A stretch of 53,035 bases of DNA from Deltaproteobacteria bacterium (GTDB taxonomy: Bacteria; Desulfobacterota; Deferrisomatia; Deferrisomatales; BM512). The notes under the pieces are model-generated. The model had not been told where the DNA came from. It was given only the letters and a program-made list of their open reading frames with translations, and ran no database searches. Positions 20,217 to 28,550 of the stretch are shown here, one piece after another; position 1 is the first letter of the stretch, and every line of letters begins with the position of its first letter. Position numbers and translations under genes: made by a program. Location: contig JAUVAU010000008.1 in NCBI GenBank assembly GCA_030591565.1, positions 1-53,035 on the forward strand, read 5' to 3'.

Positions 20217-21464
20217 TTAGTCGCTCATCGACTCAAAGAATTCCGCGTTGGATTCGGTGCCCTTCATCTTACCAAGCATAAAGTCCATGGCGTCGATGGG
20301 GTTCAATGCGGCCAGCACCTTGCGCAGTATCCAGATGCGGTTGAGTTCCATCGCACTCAGAAGCAGGTCTTCCTTGCGGGTGCCCGAGCGCTGGATGTCG
20401 ATCGCCGGGAATATCCTGCGATCAGCCAGCTTGCGGTCGAGGTGAAGCTCCATGTTGCCGGTTCCCTTGAACTCTTCAAAGATGACTTCATCCATGCGCG
20501 AGCCAGTTTCAACCAGCGCGGTGGCGATGATGGTGAGGCTGCCTCCCTCTTCGATATTACGGGCCGCGCCAAAAAAGCGCTTGGGCTTGTGCAGCGCGTT
20601 GGAGTCCACGCCGCCCGAGAGGATCTTGCCCGAGTGGGGCACCACGGTGTTGTAGGCGCGTGCAAGGCGCGTGATGGAGTCGAGCAGGATCACGACATCC
20701 TTGCCATGCTCCACCAACCGCTTGGCTTTCTCGATGACCATATCGGCGACCTGCACATGGCGCTGGGCCTGTTCGTCAAAGGTCGAGGCGATGACTTCGC
20801 CCTTGACCGAGCGTTGCATGTCGGTGACCTCTTCAGGGCGCTCATCAATGAGCAGCACCATCTGGGTGATGTCGGGGTGGTTTTTTGTGATGGAGTTGGA
20901 CATCTCCTGGATCAGAACCGTTTTGCCGGTTCTGGGCGGCGCGACGATCAGGCCGCGCTGTCCCATGCCCACCGGAGAGACGATGTTCCAGACGCGCATG
21001 GTGTAGCGGGAGGGCTCGACTTCGAGGTTGATGCGCTCGTCGGGGTAGATGGGCGTGAGGTTGTCGAACAACATGCGGGTGCGCGCCTTGTCGGGCGAGT
21101 CGCCGTTGATCGTATCGACCTTCAAGAGCGCGAAGTAGCGCTCCGAGTCCTTGGGCGGCCTTATCTGGCCGTTTATCGTGTCGCCAGTGCGCAGGCTGAA
21201 CCGGCGTATCTGGCTGGGAGACACGTATATGTCGTCGGGTCCGGGCAGGTAGCTGTAGTCGGCCGAGCGCAGAAAGCCGAAACCATCGGGCAACAGCTCC
21301 AGGACGCCTTCGCCAAAAATATTTCCGTTTTGTTCCGTTTGCGCTTTGAGCAGGGCGAAGAGCAGGTCCTGCTTGCGCATTCTGGTGGCGCCTTCGATCT
21401 TGAAGTCGTCGGCAAGTACAGTCAATTCACTGATGGGTTTCTTTTTCAGTTCCTGAAGATGCAT
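20217..21464 (-). CDS. rho: transcription termination factor Rho
   Basis: 415 residues. The N-terminal helical SAP-like part ([13 protein letters not shown]) is followed by the cold-shock RNA-binding fold with DGFGFLRS, the Walker A segment APPRTGKT, the Q-loop and R-loop regions, and [16 protein letters not shown]. It forms a hexameric RNA-dependent ATPase that ends transcription. The long Gly/Arg insertion of some phyla is absent. It is preceded by a leader of about 240 nt, as expected if Rho limits its own synthesis. Confidence 0.98.
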   Translation of the reverse strand: MHLQELKKKPISELTVLADDFKIEGATRMRKQDLLFALLKAQTEQNGNIFGEGVLELLPDGFGFLRSADYSYLPGPDDIYVSPSQIRRFSLRTGDTINGQIRPPKDSERYFALLKVDTINGDSPDKARTRMLFDNLTPIYPDERINLEVEPSRYTMRVWNIVSPVGMGQRGLIVAPPRTGKTVLIQEMSNSITKNHPDITQMVLLIDERPEEVTDMQRSVKGEVIASTFDEQAQRHVQVADMVIEKAKRLVEHGKDVVILLDSITRLARAYNTVVPHSGKILSGGVDSNALHKPKRFFGAARNIEEGGSLTIIATALVETGSRMDEVIFEEFKGTGNMELHLDRKLADRRIFPAIDIQRSGTRKEDLLLSAMELNRIWILRKVLAALNPIDAMDFMLGKMKGTESNAEFFESMSD

Positions 21465-21707
21465 GTGGGAGTAGCTCCGATGGGGGAATTTGTGTGCGCG
21501 CTCAGATGCGTTTGCACGGCGAGCAGTCTTGCGTTGGGTAAAGTTTTTTGGGTTGGATTAGTTCAAATTTTATTAGCGTGTGTATACCTGGAGTATTTTT
21601 ACGGCTATGTTTCACGCATGAAACGCCTGACAGCTTTCCTGTAGATTATCTGCCCTGAGCGTTGTTTCCTGAACGAAAGAGGAAGGATTACTTTGGTATG
21701 TGGTTTG

Positions 21708-21737
21708 TTCTTAGTCCTCACATGCGGTGCTTGTCAA
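21708..21737 (-). promoter_or_regulatory. sigma-70-like promoter of rho
   Basis: On the minus strand TTGACA (21737-21732) and TAAGAA (21713-21708) are 18 bp apart. Transcription would begin near 21700 and give rho a leader of about 240 nt. The remainder of the 21465-21771 spacer contains no gene; a TGTTTCA/TGAAACG inverted repeat lies at about 21608-21623. Confidence 0.55.
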
Positions 21738-21771
21738 CCCCATTTACGTTTTTTGGGTGTATTTCACATGT

Positions 21772-22413
21772 TTAGTCGGGTTTTTTTATCGCCTGGGCCA
21801 ATTTGGCCGCTTCCCGTTCCAGCTCTGCGATCGTCCCGGTGTTGTATATCACCAGGTCTGCGCGCGCCGCCTTTTCGTCGATATCCATCTGGGTGGCTAT
21901 CCTCCGAAGGGCCTCTTCGCGGCCAAGCCCGTCGCGGGCCATCAACCTTTCGAGCTGAAGCTTCTGTTCGGTGTGAACCACGACAACCAGGTCAAAGTCG
22001 CCCTCCGCCCCGATCTCGTAGAGGAGGGGAACGTCATATATTACCGGCATGTCGGGTTTGAGCTTTGCCGCCTTTTCAAGCTCGAAGAGCGCCTCCTTGG
22101 AGACCTGGGGATGGACTATCTCTTCCAGGCGCTTTCTCGCCGCCCTGTCGGAGAAGACCTTTGCTCCGAGCTTCTTCCTGTCCAGCGCGCCGTCGGAGCC
22201 GACCACTTCATCGCCAAACTCCTCCACTATCTCGAAAAAAGCGACCCTGCCCGGTTCCACCACACGCCTCGCCAGCTCGTCGGCACAGATGACGGTGAAC
22301 CCCTCTTCCCTGAGTATCGCCGTCACGGTGGACTTGCCGGTGGCAATGGAGCCGGTGAGCCCTATCTTTTTTACGGGTCCGCTTATCGCGTAGACCCCCG
22401 CCTCGTAAGCCAT
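21772..22413 (-). CDS. coaE: dephospho-CoA kinase
   Basis: About 213 residues from the chosen ATG 22413. The P-loop GSIATGKST lies near residue 20, followed by the CoaE pattern ICADELAR and DVPLLYE. It phosphorylates dephospho-CoA in the last step of CoA synthesis. An in-frame extension to 22509 exists but overlaps pgeF by almost 100 nt and is Arg-rich; AGGGGG directly upstream of 22413 and the 2-nt spacing from the pgeF stop favour the shorter form. The first residues before the P-loop strand (MAYEAGVYAISGPVKK) are slightly longer than usual. Confidence 0.93.
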   Translation of the reverse strand: MAYEAGVYAISGPVKKIGLTGSIATGKSTVTAILREEGFTVICADELARRVVEPGRVAFFEIVEEFGDEVVGSDGALDRKKLGAKVFSDRAARKRLEEIVHPQVSKEALFELEKAAKLKPDMPVIYDVPLLYEIGAEGDFDLVVVVHTEQKLQLERLMARDGLGREEALRRIATQMDIDEKAARADLVIYNTGTIAELEREAAKLAQAIKKPD

Positions 22414-22415
22414 CT

Positions 22416-23123
22416 TTACCCCCTGTCTCTGTAACCTATGAAGGAGCAGAGTCTGCCCGTGTCGCCGCCACGGTGGGAAAAAAAGTCCTCTCCGTCGCAA
22501 AGCGTGCACAGGCCGCTTCTAAGTATCTTATCCGCCTTGAGTCCCGCGCCAGCCAACTGGGCCGCCACATAACCGGGCAGATCGAACATATACTTGCCGG
22601 GGTTCTCCCCCACCACCAGCAAGGGGCCGCTCCCCGCGTGTCGGGCAACCTCCTCGCCCACTTCGTAGCAGCAGGGCCCGATGGAGGGGCCAAGGGCTGC
22701 GGTGAGCCGGGCGGAGTCACAACCAAAGGCTTTAACCGCCTTGGGAACGATTCCGTCAACCGCGCCGCGCCACCCGGCGTGCACTGCCGCCACCCTCCCG
22801 CTCTTTTCATCCCATATCAAGAGCGGAAGGCAATCGGCGGTCTTTATCCCCAGTAGCGTACCAGCGGGCGGCACGCCTGCCCAGCCGTCAGCCTCAACCA
22901 TATCCCTGCCCCCGTCGGGGTCCACCAGCCGGGAGCCATGTACCTGGCTCAAGAGCCGCAACCGCTCCATGCCCAGCGAGGACAAAAGCTCGTGCTGTAC
23001 GGTTTGCTCAAGAAAGTCCCCCGACCCTCTGGTGGAGAACCCCGCGACCATGCCGGCTTTTAGCGCATAGGCCGGAGGATGGATCACTCCCCCTCCAAGT
23101 CGCCAGCCTTTTTTGAGCTTCAT
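22416..23123 (-). CDS. pgeF: YfiH/PgeF family copper-type oxidoreductase / purine nucleoside phosphorylase
   Basis: 235 residues of the DUF152/YfiH (laccase-like) family. The metal-binding residues are visible in LLSQVHGSRL, KTADCLPLLI and AAVHAGWRG, and the C-terminal FFSHRGG-x-TGR is typical. Members clear misincorporated amino acids from peptidoglycan precursors (PgeF) or cleave purine nucleosides. The gene overlaps the rluD-like gene by four bases (ATGA), so it is translated from the same message; rluD-yfiH adjacency is widespread. Confidence 0.92.
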   Translation of the reverse strand: MKLKKGWRLGGGVIHPPAYALKAGMVAGFSTRGSGDFLEQTVQHELLSSLGMERLRLLSQVHGSRLVDPDGGRDMVEADGWAGVPPAGTLLGIKTADCLPLLIWDEKSGRVAAVHAGWRGAVDGIVPKAVKAFGCDSARLTAALGPSIGPCCYEVGEEVARHAGSGPLLVVGENPGKYMFDLPGYVAAQLAGAGLKADKILRSGLCTLCDGEDFFSHRGGDTGRLCSFIGYRDRG

Positions 23124-24118
23124 ATCAGTCCATGTACCTTGGGGTCGCCCCCAAGGGAGCGGATCAACTCCACCATTTCGGCGGGGACCGGGGCCTCAAG
23201 CTGCATCGCCTCGCCGGTGGCGGGGTGGGCAAAGCCCAGCTTCCAGGCATGTAACGCCTGTGATGTCTCCCCCGTGAGGATCAGACGCACCCGCTTGTCC
23301 ATTATCCCCCTTGCGCGGCTGATGCCCCCGTAAAGCGGGTCGCCCACCACGGGATGGCCCACCGAGGTGAAGTGGGCGCGAATCTGGTGCGTGCGACCGG
23401 TCTCGATCTTCACCTGTAAGAGGGTGCAGCCCTCAAGGGACGCCAGTGCGCTCCATCTGGTCAGCGCGGGTCTCCCCCCCCGTTCAACCCCGGCGGCCAT
23501 CTTCTTGCGATCCGTGGGGTGTCTGCCGATGGGAGTGTCAATCTCGCCCTCCCCCGTCATCGAACCAACCACCAGGGCGAGGTAGGTCTTATCGATCCTG
23601 CGCTCCTTGAAGAGAGCTTGCAGGCCGCGATGGGTCACATCATCCTTGGCGACCAGCACGACCCCGCTGGTGTCCTTGTCCAGTCGGTGAACGATACCCG
23701 GCCGCATGACGCCGCCGATACCGGAGAGCCCCTCAAGACGCGCCAAGAGAGCGTTGACCAGCGTGCCGCTACTGTGTCCCGGCGCGGGGTGGACCACCAT
23801 CCCCTTGGGCTTGGCAACCGCCGCGAGCCACTTGTCCTCATAAATTATTTCCAGCTCCAGCTCTTCGGCCAGGGCCACCGAAGGCACCGGGGGGGGTACC
23901 TCCACGCGTACCGTTTCACCGGTCGCGACCTTGCGCGATGGGCGCACAGGGTTACCCGCTACGGTGACCAGTTCCCCATCTATAAGCTGGCGGATGCGCG
24001 AGCGGCTGATCCCCTCGGACACCTCGGCCAGAAAGCGGTCGATACGACCAAAATCCTCCTGGGCGGTGAATTCCAAAATTTCTGCCCGGATTTTCGCCGA
24101 ACCTCTTGAGCGAGTCAT
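23120..24118 (-). CDS. rluD: 23S rRNA pseudouridine synthase, RluD family
   Basis: 332 residues. An N-terminal S4 RNA-binding domain (about 20-75, RIDRFLAEV...SRSRIRQLIDG) precedes the catalytic domain with the signature GIVHRLDKDTSG, in which the aspartate is the nucleophile, and ETGRTHQIRAH near the C-terminus. It isomerises uridines in 23S rRNA; RluD (helix 69) is the likeliest member by length and neighbourhood, but RluC-type specificity cannot be excluded. It is the first gene of the rluD-pgeF-coaE unit. Confidence 0.92.
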   Translation of the reverse strand: MTRSRGSAKIRAEILEFTAQEDFGRIDRFLAEVSEGISRSRIRQLIDGELVTVAGNPVRPSRKVATGETVRVEVPPPVPSVALAEELELEIIYEDKWLAAVAKPKGMVVHPAPGHSSGTLVNALLARLEGLSGIGGVMRPGIVHRLDKDTSGVVLVAKDDVTHRGLQALFKERRIDKTYLALVVGSMTGEGEIDTPIGRHPTDRKKMAAGVERGGRPALTRWSALASLEGCTLLQVKIETGRTHQIRAHFTSVGHPVVGDPLYGGISRARGIMDKRVRLILTGETSQALHAWKLGFAHPATGEAMQLEAPVPAEMVELIRSLGGDPKVHGLI

Positions 24119-24276
24119 TTAGCCATCACCAAATCCACCCTGAATTGGACCTCCCCCTTTGAAAGCGGGGGCCAAGTGGTTACACTGTCTGCTTCAGCCA
24201 GTATCCGCCAAGGTCCCCGGAACGGTCAACCCGGCCTGTCATGGCGAGATAGGCGGCGCTATCAGGAGAAGCAATA

Positions 24277-25119
24277 ATGGGCATCAAGTTTACAAAAATG
24301 CATGGGCTGGGAAACGACTTCATCCTGGTCGATTGTCGCACCGAGGACCCCGGCGACTGGCCTGCGCTGGCTAAAAGACTATCCCACCGCCGCCTGGCCA
24401 TCGGGTTCGACCAGGCGCTCCTGCTCTACGATTCCGATATCGCGGACTTCAAGATGGAGATATTGAACGGTGACGGCTCGGTGGTGGAGATGTGCGGCAA
24501 CGGCATCCGCTGCTTCGCGAGCTACATCAGGGACCGCAACCTCTTTGCGGGCGATACCATACGGGTGGAGACCCTCGCAGGCATCCAGGTCTGCCGCTTT
24601 GACGGCGAGATGGTCGTGGTGGATATGGGCGAGCCGGAATTTGAAGGCAGGAAGATCCCCGCAGACTTCGATGGCACGGTGCGCGAGCACCCCATACCCC
24701 TTGAGGAGGGCAACGCAGTCATCACCTGCATCTCCATGGGCAATCCCCACGCGGTGATCTTCGTGGACGATGTCGAGCGTTACCCGGTCGAGGATATCGG
24801 CCCACAGGTGGAGAACCACCCCTTCTTCCCCAACCGCGTCAACGTAGAGTTCGTGGAGGTGCTTGATCGCAACCGGATCAGGATGCGGGTGTGGGAGCGC
24901 GGCGCAGGCGTCACCATGGCGTGCGGCACCGGCGCATGCGCCTCGGCGGTGGCATCGTTCTGGACAGGCAGGACCGAGCGCAGCATGGAGGTCATCCTTG
25001 ATGGCGGCTCGCTTCACATCTCCTGGGATTCAGAAAGCGAACACGTCTTCATGACCGGCCCCTCGACGGAAGTTTTTGAGGGCGAATTCACCATCCATCC
25101 CTTGACAGCCCCCCGGTAA
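24277..25119 (+). CDS. dapF: diaminopimelate epimerase
   Basis: 280 residues. The opening KFTKMHGLGNDFILVD and the two catalytic cysteines, Cys73 in EMCGNGIRC and the second in MACGTGACA, are all present. It converts LL- to meso-diaminopimelate for lysine and peptidoglycan. It stands alone between the divergent rluD unit (158-bp gap) and dnaJ (122-bp gap). Confidence 0.97.
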   Translation: MGIKFTKMHGLGNDFILVDCRTEDPGDWPALAKRLSHRRLAIGFDQALLLYDSDIADFKMEILNGDGSVVEMCGNGIRCFASYIRDRNLFAGDTIRVETLAGIQVCRFDGEMVVVDMGEPEFEGRKIPADFDGTVREHPIPLEEGNAVITCISMGNPHAVIFVDDVERYPVEDIGPQVENHPFFPNRVNVEFVEVLDRNRIRMRVWERGAGVTMACGTGACASAVASFWTGRTERSMEVILDGGSLHISWDSESEHVFMTGPSTEVFEGEFTIHPLTAPR

Positions 25120-25241
25120 GTACTTACCTAAACGAATCCCAATTTTTCCGGGCTTGGCCTCGGTGCGCCCTGGCCCCGCTTCGACTCGAACGACGAATCC
25201 CTGCGCGGATTTGATGACAGACAGGCAAGGAATCTTCACAT

Positions 25242-26384
25242 ATGGGCAAAGACTACTACTCGATCCTGGGCGTTGCCAGGGGTGCTTCGGATGCCGAAAT
25301 AAAAAAGGCCTACCGAAAGCAGGCCCTCCAGCATCACCCCGACCGCAACCCCGGCGACAAGGGCGCGGAAGAATCTTTCAAGGCGTGCGCCGAGGCGTAT
25401 GAAGTCCTCAATGATCCGGAAAAACGCGAGATTTTCGACACCTACGGCGAAGATGGGCTGAACTCGCGCGGCATGCACCACGGCTTTAGCGGCTTCGAAG
25501 ATATCTTCAGCGCCTTCTCCTCCATCTTTGGCGACGCGGGCCTTGGCGGCGGTTTCAGCTTCGGTGGCGGCAGACGCCAACCGCGCGGTCGCGACATGCG
25601 CCACGAGATCGGCATGACGCTCGAAGACGTGATCAACGGCTCCACCCGCAAGATAAAGGTGAGGAAGCCCGCCCCCTGTAGCGGTTGCGAAGGCTCCGGC
25701 GCCGAAACCCCCGGGGACGTGACCAGCTGCTCAACCTGCAATGGCAGGGGCGTGGTGATGAGGGTGATTCGCCAGGGTTTCACCACCTTCCAGACCTCCG
25801 GGGCCTGCCCCGATTGCGGCGGCGCGGGCAAAACAATCGACAAATTCTGCCCCGAGTGCGATGGCACAGGCTCGATGCGTATTGAGAAGGTGGTGGAGGT
25901 CCAGGTCCCCCCCGGCGTACAGTCGGGCCAGCAGGTTCGCATGAGCGGCGAGGGCGAGCAGATCGCCGACGGCCCCGCCGGCGACCTCTACATACTGTTG
26001 AGGGAAGAGGAAGACGACCGGTTCGAGCGCCGTGGGACCGACCTCTTCGGGCCGCTTAAGATCGACCTCCTCACCGCAATTGAGGGGGGAAAGATCGAGA
26101 TCGACGGCCCCGACGGCAAAGAGCTGAAGATCAAGATAGAGGCAGGAATCCAGTCCGGCACGGTCAAGACGATCCGCGGCAAAGGAGTACCCTTGCTAAA
26201 CCGCCCGCGAGCACGGGGCGACCTGCATCTTCAGGTCTGGGTGAGGACACCCGCCGGTCTGGACAAGGATCAGAAGAAGAAGCTCGGCAAGCTGCTGAAA
26301 GGGTTGCCGGTTTGCGATGATGACAGCGAAAGCGAAGAGGGCGGCTGGAAGGACTGGCTCCACGCGATTTTCAACGCAGAGTAA
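25242..26384 (+). CDS. dnaJ: chaperone protein DnaJ
   Basis: 380 residues, full-length type I Hsp40. The J domain has HPD (32-34), then a Gly/Phe-rich region, four zinc-binding repeats ([32 protein letters not shown]) and two C-terminal substrate-binding beta domains. It stimulates DnaK ATPase and delivers unfolded proteins. dnaK is not adjacent. A long imperfect inverted repeat just after the stop may terminate it. Confidence 0.98.
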   Translation: MGKDYYSILGVARGASDAEIKKAYRKQALQHHPDRNPGDKGAEESFKACAEAYEVLNDPEKREIFDTYGEDGLNSRGMHHGFSGFEDIFSAFSSIFGDAGLGGGFSFGGGRRQPRGRDMRHEIGMTLEDVINGSTRKIKVRKPAPCSGCEGSGAETPGDVTSCSTCNGRGVVMRVIRQGFTTFQTSGACPDCGGAGKTIDKFCPECDGTGSMRIEKVVEVQVPPGVQSGQQVRMSGEGEQIADGPAGDLYILLREEEDDRFERRGTDLFGPLKIDLLTAIEGGKIEIDGPDGKELKIKIEAGIQSGTVKTIRGKGVPLLNRPRARGDLHLQVWVRTPAGLDKDQKKKLGKLLKGLPVCDDDSESEEGGWKDWLHAIFNAE

Positions 26385-26390
26385 CTCCTT

Positions 26391-26511
26391 GGGCTTCGGC
26401 TTTTTCCGCCTGACCGCGTCGCGTGCTCGCTCACAACCTTCGGCGTAGTAGGGCTACTGCCTCGGCTGTTCGCTTGCGCGTCTTCTTGCCAGACGAAAAA
26501 ATCCTTTGCCC
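26391..26511. repeat. large imperfect inverted repeat after dnaJ
   Basis: The two halves of this 120-bp stretch are roughly complementary: GGGCTTCGGCTTTTTCCGCC at the left end pairs imperfectly with CGAAAAAATCCTTTGCCC at the right end, and the centre holds AGTAG..CTACT. It could act as a large terminator or be an immobile palindromic repeat. Confidence 0.55.
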
Positions 26512-26596
26512 TTGGTTTATCAGATAAGAGCTACGCCGAAAAAACACTAAAACACAAGGCCTCGTATATTGGGAGTATTGTGCGGGATGAGGAAAA

Positions 26597-26622
26597 AATG
26601 TTGCAATGCGAGACTTGACCCC
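26597..26622 (-). repeat. motif M, inverted copy left of the pentapeptide gene
   Basis: Read on the minus strand this is GTCTCGCATTGCAACATT preceded by GGGGTCAA. The right-hand partner at 27871-27895 differs at two positions over 25 bp and is inverted, so the pair brackets the AT-rich gene between them. Around it, TCAGATAAGA (26520-26529) and TCTTATCTGA (26631-26640) form a second perfect inverted pair. Confidence 0.75.
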
Positions 26623-26660
26623 CTGTCTTTTCTTATCTGAAAATAACGAGGAGGCTTGTA

Positions 26661-27842
26661 TTGGCTAATCCAGAACACGTGGAAATTGTTAAGGCAGGCA
26701 AGGTTTCAATTAATGAGTTTTTAAAAAGTAGTTCAAGAAGAGAGCCCTTAGATTTAACAGGAGAAAATCTAGAGGGAATTGATTTGTCGAGTTTGAATCT
26801 TACTGGGGTGCATTTGAAAAGCACTAATTTAACAAATGCTAATTTAAGCGCCTCGAATTTGTCCCAGGCCGATTTGACTGAAGTAATAATAAAGAATGCA
26901 AATTTGTCTGGATGTACTTTTGCAAATTCTAAATTTGTTAATGTAGAAGCTGAGTCAGCGATATTTGAAAAAGCTAACTTTAATGCAACAAATATTGTAG
27001 GCGGTAATTTTTACAAGGCTATTTTTGATAGATGTATCCACTTGAAGTTTAATGCTGTCGCAAATATCAACTTTAAAGAAGCTTCTTTTAAAGACATTAT
27101 TCTATCAGGCAGTAAATTTACAAATTGTGACTTTTCAGGAGCAAATTTCAAAAGGGCTACTTTGGTCAGAACCGAATTTGAGAAATGTGATTTATCTAGG
27201 GTGAACTTATATGAAACTGAGATCAATCTAACAGTTTTCAATGATGTGTCTGGTATTACTACGATTAAAAATGCAGATTTATCAATTATAGTAGAGCATG
27301 AAAAGTATTTTTCAACATGCAAAAGACCCTTTAGCGAAGAATATATAGGCTGGGATACAATTAGGACATTTGGCAAGCTTCCGTTGTTTGGTGCTTCGTA
27401 TTCAGCATTAATTGCTATACCTACTTATTTATACTTTCTGGATATATATAATACAAATATAATAGGTATAAATGTTTGGCTGGAGCAATATTTAAACAAT
27501 GGTGGAGCAATTACGGCAGAACAACTCAAAGACATTGTAGTACATATAAAGCCTTTGCAAGTGCCTAGTCAGTTTTTAATGCTATTAATATCAACTGTGC
27601 TATTGGCACTAGGTTCTACATTGTATACATTCTATTGCCCCTCAAGAGTAAAGGAGTTTACCCAAGATCAGTGGGTTGATCAAATAAAGGGTTCGTTGCT
27701 TCACTATTTGCCACTAGCCTGGAAGTCTCAAAGTATCAGATTGATAACTGCATTTTGTTATGCAGTAGGAGGAACAGGGGCTTTAATAGTGTTGGGAAAT
27801 AAAGTTTTCAATGCTGCTATGATGATCATTCGTAATGGCTAA
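26661..27842 (+). CDS. membrane-anchored pentapeptide-repeat protein, likely acquired
   Basis: 393 residues, TTG start with a strong GAGGAGG site. Residues about 30-220 are pentapeptide repeats of the A(D/N)LxX type (NLEGIDLSSLNLTGV, NLTNANLSASNLSQADL, CDFSGANFKRATL), which fold as a right-handed quadrilateral beta helix. The C-terminal half has three or so membrane helices (about 248-270, 307-330, 360-385). The gene is very AT-rich compared with its neighbours, as expected of recent transfer. Its function is unknown; such proteins occur among defence or stress effectors, but nothing here proves that. It is a single-gene unit bracketed by motif M. Confidence 0.8.
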   Translation: MANPEHVEIVKAGKVSINEFLKSSSRREPLDLTGENLEGIDLSSLNLTGVHLKSTNLTNANLSASNLSQADLTEVIIKNANLSGCTFANSKFVNVEAESAIFEKANFNATNIVGGNFYKAIFDRCIHLKFNAVANINFKEASFKDIILSGSKFTNCDFSGANFKRATLVRTEFEKCDLSRVNLYETEINLTVFNDVSGITTIKNADLSIIVEHEKYFSTCKRPFSEEYIGWDTIRTFGKLPLFGASYSALIAIPTYLYFLDIYNTNIIGINVWLEQYLNNGGAITAEQLKDIVVHIKPLQVPSQFLMLLISTVLLALGSTLYTFYCPSRVKEFTQDQWVDQIKGSLLHYLPLAWKSQSIRLITAFCYAVGGTGALIVLGNKVFNAAMMIIRNG

Positions 27843-27870
27843 GATTAAATTGAGGTAAGAAGGAACTTGA

Positions 27871-27895
27871 GGGTCAGGTCTCGTATTGCAACATT
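27871..27895 (+). repeat. motif M, direct copy right of the pentapeptide gene
   Basis: GGGTCAGGTCTCGTATTGCA followed by ACATT. It matches the inverted copy at 26597-26622 and the direct copies at 39547 and 39594. Structured RNA element D1 starts a few bases downstream. Confidence 0.75.
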
Positions 27896-27898
27896 GCT

Positions 27899-28200
27899 AA
27901 TGGTTTCAAGGTCATGTTGTCCAAGGCGAAGCCGAGTTCCCGACCCGTTCCCATGCTTTTGACCTACCCATCCCCGTCCAAGCGGAGCAGTTCAGCTCGC
28001 AGGATCAGGAGGTCATACTTTATAGCGAGCGCAGGCGAGCGGCTTTATGACCTCCCCGGAGAGGTGAACGATCAGCGCAGCTTGTGGGGTGTCCAGGGGT
28101 CAAGGGGAGGTTGACAAGAACCTCCCCTTAGCCGCTAAAGCCTCTCGAAGAGAGGCGAGCGGAAGCAGTTAAATACCAGTAAAACCAATCCAAATTCAAA
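27899..28200 (+). ncRNA. candidate structured RNA, copy D1 (OMEGA/HEARO-like?)
   Basis: No protein gene is present, but this stretch is related to 39614-40000 in a way that keeps structure rather than sequence. Visible stems are GGC/GCC (27925-27933), a GCGGAGC/GCTCGC hairpin (27982-28000), GGAGGTCATA/TATGACCTCC (28008-28055), AAGGGGAGGTT/AACCTCCCCTT with loop GACAAG (28102-28129), and CCGCT..CCTCTC-GAA-GAGAGG..GCGG (28132-28162). Shared unpaired blocks are CGAGTTCCCGACCCGTTC and GCTTGTGGGG. It ends in TTAAATACCAGTAAAACCAA. A multi-stem RNA of this size beside foreign DNA recalls HEARO/omega RNAs of IscB-type systems, but no IscB or IsrB gene is in the window. The strand is inferred from the purine-rich loops. 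Confidence 0.6.
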
Positions 28201-28201
28201 A

Positions 28202-28490
28202 AATAGCCAAGCGGCGAGCGCCCCCTTCTTCGTCAGAAGGCCCACCAAATCAAAAAAAGCCAAGCGGCTTGAGCGCCCCCCCCTCCCTTCAAACCACCCG
28301 CAGCCTGACTGATCGCTGTAATCTTTTTTTGACGAGTTTGGGATAGAGGCGAATGTATGGGTAAGAAATTTAAACAATTTTTTCCGGCGCAGCCGCCCGA
28401 CACAGCATCCTGTGCGAAACCAAGGAATCCGCCAAGCGATTGAGCGACGACAGTATGAATAATACGGCTAGCGATTGAGCGCCGGTGGCG
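28202..28490 (+). repeat. degenerate short repeats between D1 and the TraB gene
   Basis: Four related units occur at about 28205, 28259, 28431 and 28467: GCCAAGCGGCGAGCGCC, GCCAAGCGGCTTGAGCGCC, GCCAAGCGATTGAGCGACG and GGCTAGCGATTGAGCGCCG. A cousin (GCCAAGCTGCGCGACTCAGC) follows element D2 near 40015. A 20-nt fragment of the dispersed intergenic repeat (CAGCCTGACTGATCGCTG) lies at about 28302. No gene is visible in 27843-28550. Confidence 0.5.
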
Positions 28491-28550
28491 ACGCAGGGTT
28501 CGTGCAGGAGGCGAAGTCGCCCGAGGGGGGGGGCAGCCTGACAGTTCCTA

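Noticed and set aside
21608-21623. parS-like palindrome TGTTTCACGCATGAAACG in the rho leader region
   Set aside because: The centre is two bases longer than the parS consensus and there are no parAB genes nearby.
20442-21644. 400-codon open frame opposite rho
   Set aside because: It lies almost entirely antisense to rho and shows no domain or signal.
27899-28200. Group II intron domain V/VI
   Set aside because: No AGC...GUU-type 34-nt domain V hairpin with a GNRA cap was found and no reverse transcriptase is encoded.
28357-28443. 28-codon frame starting MGKKFKQFF in the spacer after D1
   Set aside because: No ribosome-binding site and it runs through the degenerate repeat units.
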